This document shows, piece after piece, positions 21,001-33,310 of a stretch of DNA of 64,000 nucleotides. The notes beneath the pieces are model-generated. The model had not been told where the DNA came from. It searched no databases and worked only from the letters and a program-made list of their open reading frames with translations. Within the stretch, counting starts at the first letter, position 1. Each line of letters starts with the position of its first letter. This stretch comes from Acanthopleura granulata (taxonomy: Eukaryota; Mollusca; Polyplacophora; Chitonida; Chitonidae): the NCBI GenBank assembly GCA_016165875.1, contig JABBOT010000004.1, positions 12,525,672-12,589,671 on the forward strand, in the 5' to 3' direction. The position numbers and the translations under genes are program-made.

Positions 21001-23870
21001 TTGGTAAGTTGTGCTATTGTTAAAGAGGTATTTCACAATGGGTTCTCTACACAACGTTATCTCATAAAAGTCGCCTGCATGAAACAAATTATCAGGGTAA
21101 TGATTTGCATGTTGTGCTAATGTTGCGTAGGCATTTCATACTGGGTTTTGTTGAGCTCCCGTGTGTTTTGTCTGCACAACGTTACCTCATGTAAGTTGTC
21201 TGGAGGAAAAAATATCAGAGTACTTTTTTGTAAGTTGAGCTAATGTTGCGTGGGCATTCCACACTGGGTTATCTTTATCTCCCGTGTGTTTTGTCTGCAC
21301 AACGTTATCTCATGGAAGTGGTCTGGAGAAAAAAATATCAGGGTAGTGGTTTGTAAGTTGTGCTAATGTTGCGTAGGCATTTCACATTGGGTTTTCTTGA
21401 GTTCCCTTGTGTTTTGACTGCACAACGTTATGGCATGTTAGTCGCCTGCATAAAACAAAATGTCAGGGTAATGATTTGCATGTTGTGCTAATGTTGCGTA
21501 GGCATTTCACACTGGGTTTTCTTGAGCTCTCGTCTGTTTTGACTGCACAACGTTATCACATGGAAGTCGTCCGGAGGAGAAAATATCAGGGTAGTGGTTT
21601 GTAAGTTGTGCTAATGTTGCGTAGGCATTTCACACTGGGTTATCTTCATCTAACCAGTGTTTTGACTGCACAACCTCATCTCAGGGAAGTCTCCTGCATA
21701 AAACCAAATGTCAGAGTAATGGTATGTAGGTTGTGCTATTGTTGCATTTCAGATACTCTTATCTTGCAAGTGCAGTGTGTTTGCCCCATTGAAGGTTGTC
21801 TCAAAGAAGTCGTCTGCACTAAACAAAGTGTCAGGGTAATGATTTTCCTGGTGTGCTAATGATGCGTAGAGATTTCCAACTGGGTTATCTTCATCTCCCG
21901 TGTGCTTTCTCTACACAACCTCATAGAAGTGGCCTACTTAAAAGAAACTGTCAGAGTAAGGATATGTAGGTTGTGCTATTGTTGCTTAGGAATTTCAGAT
22001 AGGGTTATCTTCCATCTGCAGTGTGTTTTCCCCCAGAAAAGTTATCTCAAAGTAGTCGTCTTCCGGGAAGAGAATGTGAGGGTAATGATTTGCAAATTCT
22101 GCTAATGTTGCATAGGCATTTCACACTGGGTTTTCTTGAGGTCCCGTGTGTTTTGTCTGCACAACGTTAACTCATGGAAGTTGTCTGGAGGAAAAAATAT
22201 CAGAGTACTGGTTTGTAAGTTGAGCTAATGTTGTGTAGGCATTTCACATTGGGTTTTCTTGAGCTCCCGTGTGTTTTGTCTGCACAACGTTACCTCATGT
22301 AAGTCGTCTGGAGGAAAAAATATCAGAGGACTGGTTTGTAAGTTGAGCTAATGTTGCGTAGGCATTTCACACCGGGTTTTCTTGAGCTCCCGTGTATTTT
22401 GTCTGCACAACGTTATCTAAAGTAAGTCGTCTGGAGGACAAAATATCAGAGTAGTCGTTTCTAAGTTGAGCTAATGTTGCGTAGACATTCCACACTGGGT
22501 TCTCTTCATCTCCTTTGTGTTTTGAGTGCACCAGCCTATCTCATGGAAGTCGACTGCATAAAACAAAATGTCATAGTAATGTTATGTAGGTTGTGCTAAT
22601 GTTGCGTAGAAATTTCAGACACGGTTATCTTCCATCTGCAGTGTGTTTTCGTCAACAAACTTTATCTCAAAGTAGTCGTCTTCATTGAAGAGAATGTGAG
22701 GGTAATGATTTGCATGGTGTGCTAATGTTGCGTAGGCATTTCACACTGGGTTTTCTTGAGCTCCCGTGTGTTTTGTCTGCACAACGTTATCTCATGGAAG
22801 TCGTGTGGAGGAAACAATACCAGAGTACTGGTTTGTAAGTTGTGCTAATGTTGCGTAGGCATTTCACATTGGGTTTTATTAAGCTCCCTTGTGTTTTGAC
22901 TGCACAACGTTATGGCATGTTAGTCGCCTGCATAAAACAAAATGTCAGGGTAATGATTTGCACGTTGTGCTAATGTTGCGTAGGCATTTCACACTGGGTT
23001 TTCTTGAGCTCCCGTGTGTTTTGTCTGCACAACGTTATCTCATGGAAGTCGTGTGGAGGAAACAATATCAGAGTACTGGTTTGTAAGTTGTGCTAATGTT
23101 GCGTAGGCATTTCACATTGGGTTTTCTTGAGCTCCCTTGTGTTTTGACTGCACAACGTTATGGCATGTTAGTCGCCTGCATAAAACAAAAGGTCAGGGTA
23201 ATGATTTGCACGTTGTGCTAATGTTGCGTAGGCATTTCACACTGGGTTTTCTTGAGCTCCCGTGTGTTTTGTCTGCACAACGTTATCTGTTGGAAGTCGT
23301 GTGGAGGAAACAATATCAGAGTACTGGTTTGTACGTTGTGCTAATGTTGCGTAGGCATTTCACATTGGGTTTTCTTGAGCTCCCTTGTGTTTTGACTGCA
23401 CAACGTTATGGCATGTTAGTCGCCTGCATAAAACAAAAGGTCAGGGTAATGATTTGCACGTTGTGCTAATGTTGCGTAGGCATTTCACACTGGGTTTTCT
23501 TGAGCTCCCGTGTGTTTTGTCTGCACAACGTTTTCTCATGGAAGTCGTGTGGAGGAAACAATATCAGAGTACTGGTTTGTAAGTTGTGCTAATGTTACGT
23601 AGGCATTTCACATTGGGTTTTCTTAAGCTCCCTTGTGTTTTGACTGCACAACGTTATGGCATGTTAGTCGCCTGCATAAAACAAAATGTCAGGGTAATGA
23701 TTTGCACGTTGTGCTAATGTTGCGTAGGCATTTCACACTGGGTTTTCTTGAGCTCCCGTGTGTTTTGTCTGCACAACGTTATCTCATGGAAGTCGTGTGG
23801 AGGAAACAATATCAGAGTACTGGTTTGTAAGATGTGCTAATGTTGCGTAGGCATTTCACACTGGGCTTTC
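15071..23870 (+). repeat. Higher-order repeat block I (three units of 2.7-3.3 kb)
   Basis: The marker GAGCTCCCGTGTGTTCTCCC, with CGTCATCGCATATAAATCG after it, starts units at 15,071, 17,881 and 20,565, and the next begins at 23,871. Unit lengths are 2,810, 2,684 and 3,306 bp. Internal order of variant monomers is conserved, for example the TTCATCTAACCAGTG monomer at about 16,150, 18,960 and 21,644. The first two lengths differ by one monomer. Confidence 0.88.
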
Positions 23871-24619
23871 CTGAGCTCCCGTGTGTTCTCCCTACACAAC
23901 GTCATCGCATATAAATCGTCTAGGATAAAGAAAACATCAGAGTAATGGTTTGTAAGTTGTGCTAATATTGCGGTTATCTTCATCGGCCATGTGTTTTGCC
24001 TACACAACCTAATCCCATCTAAGTCGTATGGAGGAAAGAAAATATGAAAGTACTGGTTTGTAAATAAAGCTAATATTACGCAGGCATTTGACTCTGTGTT
24101 TTCTTCATGTCTAGTGTGTTTTTCCTACAAAATGTTATCTCCTGCAAGTCGGTTATAGGAAACGAAATGTCAGCGTAACGATTTGAAAATTGTGCCAATA
24201 TTGCCTACTCATTTCAAGCTGGGTTATCTGCAGCTCCCGTGTCTTCTTCCTACAGAAAATTATCTCAAAGAATTCTTCTGAAGGGACGAAAATATGAGAT
24301 TGGCGGTTGGTAAGTTGTGCTATTGTTACATAGGTATTTCACCAATGGGTTCTCTACACAACATTATCTGATGGAAGTCGCCTGCATTAAACAAAATGTG
24401 AGAGTAATGATATGTAGGTTGTGCTATTGTTGCGTATGAATTTCGAACAGCGTTATTTTATATCTGCAAGGCGTTTTCCTCACTGAATGTTATCTCAAAG
24501 AAGTCATCTGCACTAAACAAAATCTCAGGGTAATGATTTGCATGTTGTGCTTTATCTGCATTTCATGCTGATTTCTCTTCAGCTGACGTGTGTTTTCCTG
24601 GCACAACGTTATCTAAAGT

Positions 24620-27600
24620 AAGTCGTCTGGAGGACAAAATATCAGAGTAGTCGTTTCTAAGTTGAGCTAATGTTGCGTAGACATTCCACACTGGGTTACC
24701 TTCATCTCCTTTGTGTTTTGAGTGCATAACCTTATCTCATGGGAGTCGCCTGCATAAAACAAAATGTGACAGTAATGTTATGTAGGTTGTGCTATTGTTG
24801 CGTAGGAATTTCAGACAGGGTTATCTTCCATCTGCAGTGTGTTTTGCCCCATAAAGGTTATCTCAAAGTAGTCGTCTTCAGGGAAGAGAATGTGAGGGTA
24901 ATGATTTGCAAATTCTGCTAATGTTGCGTAGGCATTTCACACTGGGTTTTTTTGAGCTCCCATGTGTTTTGTCTGCACAACGTTATCTCATGGAAGTGGT
25001 CTGGAGGACAAAATATCAGGGTAGTGGTTTGTAAGTTGTGCTAATGTTGCGTAGGCATTTCACACCGGGTTATCTTCATCTCCCGTGTGTCTTGACTGCA
25101 CAACGTTATGGCACGGGAGTGGCCTGCATGAAAGAAAATGTCAGGGTAATGATTTGCAAGTTGTGCTAATGTTGCGTAGGCATTTCACACTGGGTTATCT
25201 TCATCTAACCAGTGTTTTGACTGCACAACCTCATCTCAGGGAAGTCTCCTGCATAAAACAAAATCTCAGAGTAATTGTATGTAGGTTATGGTATTGTTGC
25301 ATTTCAGATATTCTTATCTTGCAAGTGCAGTGTGTTTGCCCCATTGAAGGTTGTCTCAAAGAAGTCGTCTGCACTAAACAAAGTGTCAGGGTAATGATTT
25401 TCCTGGTGTGCTAATGATGCGTAAAGATTTCCAACTGGGTTATCTTCATCTCCCGTGTGCTTTCTCTACACAACCTCATAGAAGTGGCCTACTTAAAAGA
25501 AACTGTCAGAGTAAGGATATGTAGGTTGTACTATTGTTGCTTAGGAATTTCAGATAGGGTTATCTTCCATGTGCAGTGTGTTTTCCCCCATAAAAGTTTT
25601 CTCAAAGTAGTCGTCTTCCGGGAAGAGAATGTGAGTGTAATGATGTGCAAATTCTGCTAATGTTGCGGAGGGATTTCACACTGGGTTTTCTTGAGGTCCC
25701 GTGTGTTTTGTCTGCACAACGTTACCTCATGGAAGTTGTCTGGAGGAAAAAATATCAGAGTACTGGTTTGTAAGTTGAGCTAATGTTGCGTAGACATTCC
25801 ACACTGTGTTACCTTCATCTCCTTTGTGTTTTGAGTGCATAACCTTATCTCATGGAAGTCGACTGCATAAAACAAAATGTGACAGTAATGTTATGTAGGT
25901 TGTGCTATTGTTGCGTAGGAATTTCAGATAGGGTTATCTTCCATCTGCAGTGTGTTTTCGTCAACAAACGTTATCTCAAAGTAGTCGTCTTCATTGAAGA
26001 GAATGTGAGGGTAATGATTTGCATGGTGTGCTAATGTTGCGTAGGCATTTCACACTGGGTTTTCTTGAGCTCCCGTGTGTTTTGTCTGCACAACGTTATC
26101 TCATGGAAGTCGTCTGGCGAAGAAAATATCAGCGTAGTATTTTGTAAGTTGTGCTAATGTTGCGTAGGCATTTCACATTGGGTTTTCTTGAGCTCCCTTG
26201 TGTTTTGACTGCACAACGTTATGGCATGTTAGTCGCCTGCATAAAACAAAATGTCAGGGTAATGATTTGCATGTTGTGCTATTGTTGCGTAGGCATTTCA
26301 CACTGGGTTTTATTGAGCTCCCGTGTGTTTTGTCTGCACAACGTTATCTCATGGAAGTCGTCTTGAAGACAAAATATCAGGGTAGCGGTTTGTAAGTTGT
26401 GCTAATGTTGCGTAGGCATTTCAGACTGGGTTATCTTCATCTCCCATGTGTTTTGACTGCACAACGTTATCGCATGGAAGTCGTCTGGAGGACAAAATAT
26501 CAGAGTAGTCGTTTCTAAGTTGAGCTAATGTTGCGTAGACATTCCACACTGGGTTACCTTCATCTCCTTTGTGTTTTGAGTGCATAACCTTATCTCATGG
26601 AAGTCGACTGCATAAAACAAAATGTGATAGTAATGTTATGTAGGTTGTGCTATTGTTGCGTAGGAATTTCAGACAGTTATCTTCCATCTGCAGTGTGTTT
26701 TGCCCCATAAAGGTTATCTCAAAGTAGTCGTCTTCAGGGAAGAGAATGTGAGGGTAATGATTTGCAAATTCTGCTAATGTTGCGTAGGCATTTCACACTG
26801 GGTTTTTTTGAGCTCCCGTGTGTTTTTTCTGCACAACGTTATCTCATGGAAGTGGTCTGGAGGACAAAATATCAGGGTAGTGGTTTGTAAGTTGTGCTAA
26901 TGTTGCGTAGGCATTTCACACCGGGTTATCTTCATCTCCCGTGTGTCTTGACTGCACAACGTTATGGCACGGGAGTGGCCTGCATGAAAGAAAATGTCAG
27001 GGTAATGATTTGCAAGTTGTGCTAATGTTGCGTAGGCATTTTACACTGGGTTATCTTCATCTAACCAGTGTTTTGACTGCACAACCTCATCTCAGGGAAG
27101 TCTCCTGCATAAAACAAAATCTCAGAGTAATTGTATGTAGGTTATGGTATTGTTGCATTTCAGATATTCTTATCTTGCAAGTGCAGTGTGTTTGCCCCAT
27201 TGAAGGTTGTCTCAAAGAAGTCGTCTGCACTAAACAAAGTGTCAGGGTAATGATTTTCCTGGTGTGCTAATGATGCGTAAAGATTTCCAACTGGGTTATC
27301 TTCATCTCCCGTGTGCTTTCTCTACACAACCTCATAGAAGTGGCCTACTTAAAAGAAACTGTCAGAGTAAGGATATGTAGGTTGTACTATTGTTGCTTAG
27401 GAATTTCAGATAGGGTTATCTTCCATGTGCAGTGTGTTTTCCCCCATAAAAGTTTTCTCAAAGTAGTCGTCTTCCGGGAAGAGAATGTGAGTGTAATGAT
27501 GTGCAAATTCTGCTAATGTTGCGGAGGCATTTCACACTGGGTTTTCTTGAGGTGCCGTGTGTTTTGTCTGCACAACGTTACCTCATGGAAGTTGTCTGGA

Positions 27601-28330
27601 GGAAAAAATATCAGAGTACTGGTTTGTAAGTTGAGCTAATGTTGCGTAGACATTCCACACTGTGTTACCTTCATCTCCTTTGTGTTTTGAGTGCATAACC
27701 TTATCTCATGGAAGTCGACTGCATAAAACAAAATGTGACAGTAATGTTATGTAGGTTGTGCTATTGTTGCGTAGGAATTTCAGATAGTGTTATCTTCCAT
27801 CTGCAGTGTGTTTTCGTCAACAAACGTTATCTCAAAGTAGTCGTCTTCATTGAAGAGAATGTGAGGGTAATGATTTGCATGGTGTGCTAATGTTGCGTAG
27901 GCATTTCACACTGGGTTTTCTTGAGCTCCCGTGTGTTTTGTCTGCACAACGTTATCTCATGGAAGTCGTCTGGAGAAGAAAATATCAGCGTAGTATTTTG
28001 TAAGTTGTGCTAATGTTGCGTAGGCATTTCACATTGGGTTTTCTTGAGCTCCCTTGTGTTTTGACTGCACAACCTTATGGCATGTTAGTCGCCTGCATAA
28101 AACAAAATGTCAGGGTAATGATTTGCATGTTGTGCTATTGTTGCGTAGGCATTTCACACTGGGTTTTATTGAGCTCCCGTGTGTTTTGTCTGCACAACGT
28201 TATCTCATGGAAGTCGTCTTGAAGACAAAATATCAGGGTAGCGGTTTGTAAGTTGTGCTAATGTTGCGTAGGCATTTCAGACTGGGTTATCTTCATCTCC
28301 CGTGTGTTTTGACTGCACACCGTTATCGCA
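24620..28330 (+). repeat. Higher-order repeat block II (two units of 1,856 bp)
   Basis: Landmarks recur at exactly 1,856 bp: the GTGTCTTGACTGCACAACG monomer near 25,085 and 26,941, and the TTTCTCTACACAACCTC monomer near 25,457 and 27,313. This equals 15 monomers. The two units differ at only a few positions, so the duplication is recent. Confidence 0.9.
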
Positions 28331-31300
28331 TGGAAGTTGTCTGGAGCACAAAATATCAGAGTAGTGGTTTATAAGTTGAGCTATTGTTGCGTAGACATTC
28401 CACACTGGGTTACCTTCATCTCCCTTGTGTTTTGAGTGCACCATCTTATCTCATGGAAGTCGACTGCATAAAACAAAATGTCATAGTAATTTTATGGATG
28501 TTGTGCTATTGTTGCGTATTAATTTCAGACAGGGTTATCTGCCATCTGAATGTGTTTTCATGACTGAAGGTTATCTCAAAGAAGTGGTCTGCTCTAAAGA
28601 GAATGTGAGGGTAATGATTTACTTGTTGTGCTAATGTTGCGTAGGCATTTCACATTGGGTTTTGTTGAGCTACCGTGTGTTTTGTCTGCACAAGGTTATC
28701 TCATGGAAGTCGTCTGGAGAAAAATATATCATAGTAGTGGTTTGAAAGTTGTGCTAATGTTGTGTAGGCATTTCACATTGGGGTATCTTCATCTCCGCAG
28801 TGTTTTGACTGCAGCACCTCATCTCATGGAAGTCGCCTGCATAAAACAAAATGTCAGAGTACTGATATGTAGGTTGTGCTATTGTTGCGTAGAAATTTCA
28901 GACAGGGTTATCTGCCATCTGAATGTGTTTTCGTCAACAAACTTTATCTCAAAGTAGTCGTCTTCATTGAAGAGAATGTGAGGGTAATGATTTGCATGGT
29001 GTGCTAATGTTGCGTAGGCATTTCACACTGGGTTATCTTGAGCTCCCGTGTGTTTTGTCTGCACAACGTTATCTCATGGAAGTCGTCTGGAGAAGAAAAT
29101 ATCAGCGTAGTATTTTGTAAGTTGTGCTAATGTTGCGTAGGCATTTCACATTGGGTTATCTTCATCTCCGCAGTGTTTTGACTGCAGCACCTCATCTCAT
29201 GGAAGTCGCCTGCATAAAACAAAATGTCAGAGTACTGATATGTAGGTTGTGCTATTGTTGCGTAGAAATTTCAGACAGGGTTATCTGCCATCTGAATGTG
29301 TTTTCGTCAACAAACTTTATCTCAAAGTAGTCGTCTTCATTGAAGAGAATGTGAGGGTAATGATTTGCATGGTGTGCTAATGTTGCGTAGGCATTTCACA
29401 CTGGGTTATCTTGAGCTCCCGTGTGTTTTGTCTGCACAACGTTATCTCATGGAAGTCGTCTGGAGAAGAAAATATCAGCGTAGTATTTTGTAAGTTGTGC
29501 TAATGTTGCGTAGGCATTTCACATTGGGTTTTCTTGAGCTCCCTTGTGTTTTGACTGCACAACGTTATGGCATGTTAGTCGCCTGCATAAAACAAAATGT
29601 CAGGGTAATGATTTGCATGTTGTGCTAATGTTGCGTAGGCATTTCACATTGGGTTTTATTGAGCTCCCGTGGATTTTGTCTGCACAACGTTATTTCATGG
29701 AAGTCGTCTGGAGGAAAAAATATCAGAGTACTGGTTTGTAAGTTGTGCTAATGTTGCGTAGGCATTTCACACTGGGTTATCTTCATCCCCCGTGTGTTTT
29801 GTCTGCACAACGTTATGGCACGGGAGTCGCCTGCATGAAACAAAATTTCAGGGTAATGATTTGCACGTTGTGCTAATGTTGCGTAGGCATTTCACACTGG
29901 AGCTCCCGTGTGTTTTGTCTGCACAACGTTATCTCATGGAAGTTGTCTGGATTAAAAAATATCAGAGTACTGGTTTGTAAGTTCTGCTAATGTTGCGTAG
30001 GCATTTTACACTGGGTTGTCTTCATCTCCCTTGTGTTTTGATTGCACAACGTTATCTGTTGGAAGTCGTGTGGAGGAAACAATATCAGAGTACTGGTTTG
30101 TAAGTTGTGCTAATGTTGCGTAGGCATTTCACACTGGGTTTTCTTGAGCTCCCGTGTGTTTTGACTGCACAACGTTATCTCATGGAAGTCGTGTGGAGGA
30201 AAAAATATCAGAGTACTGGTTTGTAAGTTGTGCTAATGTTGCGTAGGCATTTCACACTGGGTTTTCTTGAGCTCCCGTGTGTTTTGACTGCACAACATAT
30301 CTCATTTCAGTCGCCTGGAGGAGAAATATCAGAGTACTGGTTTTTAAGTTGTGCTAATGTTGCGTAGGTATTTCACACCGTGTTATCTTCATCTCCCGTG
30401 TGTTTTGACTGCACAACGTTATCGCATGGAAGTCGTGTGGAGGAAGAAATATCAGAGTACTGGTTTGAAACAAAATGTCAGGGTAATGATTTGCATCTTG
30501 TGCTAATGTTGCGTATTCATTTCACACTGGGTTTTCTTGAGCTCCCGTGTGCTTTGTCTGCACAACGTTATCTCATATAAGTCGTCTGGAGGAAGAAATA
30601 TCAGAGTACTGGTCTGTAAGTTGTGCTAATATTGCGTAGGTATTTGTCACTCTGTTTTCTTCATCTTTCCTGTGTTTTGCCTACACAAAGTTATCTCATG
30701 CAAGTCGCTTGGAGGAAACAAAATGTGAGAGTAATGATTTCAAAGTTGTGCCAATAGTGCGTAGGCATTTCACGCTGGGTTATCTGCAACTCCCGTGTGT
30801 TTTTCCTACACAGCGCTATTTCAAAAAAGTCGTCTGGAGGAAAGAAAATATCAGATTGGCGGTTGGTAAGTTAAGTTTTTGTTGCGTTGACATTTTACAC
30901 TGGGTTATATTCGTTTCCGGTGTGCTTTCCCTGAACATCAGAATCTCACCAAAGTCGTCAAGTTGAAAGAAAATTTGAGGCTAATGGATTGTAATGGATG
31001 CAACTGTTTGGTAGACATTTATGACTGCACAACATTATCGCATGGAAGTCGCCTGCATAAAACGAAAGGTCAGGATATTGATTTGCATGTTGTGCTAATG
31101 TTGCGTAAGCATTTCACACTAATTTTTCTTGAGCTCCCGTGTGTTTTATCTGCACAACGCTATCTCATGGAAGTCGTCTGGAGGAAGAAATATCAGAGTA
31201 CTGGTTTGTAAGTTGTGCTAATATTGCGTAGGCATTGCACACTGGGTTTTCTTGAGCTCCCGTGTGTTTTCCCTACACAACGTTATCTCATGGAAATCGT

Positions 31301-32693
31301 CTAGGATAAAGAAAATGTCAGAGTAATGATTTGTAAGTTGTGCTAATACTGCGGTTATCTTCATCAGCCATGTGTTTTGCCTACACAACCTAATCGCATC
31401 TTAGTCGTATGGAGGAAAGAAAATGTGAAAGTACTAGTTTGTAAAGAAAGCTAACATGGCGCATTCATTTGACTCTGTGTTTTCTTCATCTCTTGTGTGT
31501 TTTCCCTACAGAAAGTTATCTCATGCAAGTCGCTTGGAGAAAACAAAATTTCAGAGTAATGATTTGAAAGTTGTGCCAAAAATTGCGTAGGTATTTCTCG
31601 CTGGGTTATCTGCAGCTCCCATGTGTTCTTCCTACATGACGTGATCTCAAAGAAGTCGTCTGGAGGAAAGAAAATATCAGATTGGCGGTTGGTAAGTTGT
31701 GCTAAAGTTGCGTAGGTAATTCACACTGTGGTATCTTCAACTCATGTGTGTTTTGCCTACACAACGTTATCTCACTGAAGTCGTCTGGAGGAAAAAATAT
31801 CAGAGTACTGGTTTGTAAGTTGTGCTAATGTTGCGTAGGCATTTCACACCGGGTTTTCTTGAGCTCCCTTGTGTTTTGAATGCACAACGTTATGGCATGT
31901 TAGTCGCCTGCATAAAACAATATGTCAAGGTAATGATTTGCACGTTGTGCTAATGTTGCGTAGGCATTTCACACTGGGTTTTCTTGAGCTCCCGTGTATT
32001 TTGTCTGCACAACGTTATCTAAAGTACGTCGTCTGGAGTACAAAATATCAGAGTAGTCGTTTCTAAGTTGAGCTAATGTTGCGTAGACATTCCACACTGG
32101 GTTTTCTTCATCTCCTTTGTGTTTTGAGTGCACCAGCCTATCTCATGGAAGTCGACTGCATAAAACAAAATGTCATAGTAATGTTATGTAGGTTGTGCTA
32201 ATGTTGCGTAGGAATTTCAGACAGGGTTATCTTCCATCTGCAGTGTGTTTTCGTCAACAAACTTTATCTCAAAGTAGTCGTCTTCATTGAAGAGAATATG
32301 AGGGTAATGATTTGCAAATTCTGCTAATGTTGCGTAGGCATTTCACACTGGGTTTTCTTGAGGTCCCGTGTGTTTTGTCTGCACAACGTTATCTGTTGGA
32401 AGTCGTGTGGAGGAAACAATATCAGAGTACTGGTTTGTAAGTTGTGCTAATGTTGCGTAGGCATTTCACATTGGGTTTTCTTGAGCTCCCTTGTGTTTTG
32501 ACTGCACAACCTTGTGGCATGTTAGTCGCCTGCATAAAACAAAATGTCAGGGTAATGATTTACTTGTTGTGCTAATGTTGCGTAGGCATTTCACACTGGG
32601 TTTTCTTGAGCTCCCGTGTGGTTTGTCTGCACAACGTTATCTGTTGGAAGTCGTGTGGAGGAAACAATATCAGGGTAGTGGTTTGTAAGTTGT

Positions 32694-33310
32694 GCTAATG
32701 TTGCGTAGGCATTTCACACTGGGTTCTCTTAAGCTCCCGTGTGTTTTGTCTGCACAACGTTATCTGTTGGAAGTCGTGTGGAGGAAACAATATCAGGGTA
32801 GTGGTTTGTAAGTTGTGCTAATGTTGCGTAGGCATTTCACACTGGGTTCTCTTAAGCTCCCGTGTGTTTTGTCTGCACAACGTTATCTGTTGGAAGTCGT
32901 GTGGAGGAAACAATATCAGGGTAGTGGTTTGTAAGTTGTGCTAATGTTGCGTAGGCATTTCACACTGGGTTCTCTTAAGCTCCCGTGTGTTTTGTCTGCA
33001 CAACGTTATCTGTTGGAAGTCGTGTGGAGGAAACAATATCAGGGTAGTGGTTTGTAAGTTGTGCTAATGTTGCGTAGGTATTTCACACTGGGTTCTCTTA
33101 AGCTCCCGTGTGTTTTGTCTGCACAACGTTATCTGTTGGAAGTCGTGTGGAGGAAACAATATCAGGGTAGTGGTTTGTAAGTTGTGCTAATGTTGCGTAG
33201 GCATTTCACACTGGGTTCTCTTAAGCTCCCGTGTGTTTTGTCTGCACAACGTTATCTGTTGGAAGTCGAGTGGAGGAAACAATATCAGAGTACTGGTTTG
33301 TAAGTTGTGC
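32694..33310 (+). repeat. Run of five near-identical 123 bp monomers
   Basis: The variant GGGTTCTCTTAAGCTCCCG starts at 32,721, 32,844, 32,967, 33,090 and 33,213, exactly 123 bp apart, with virtually no differences between units. It is the most uniform stretch in the array and indicates very recent single-monomer amplification. Confidence 0.92.
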
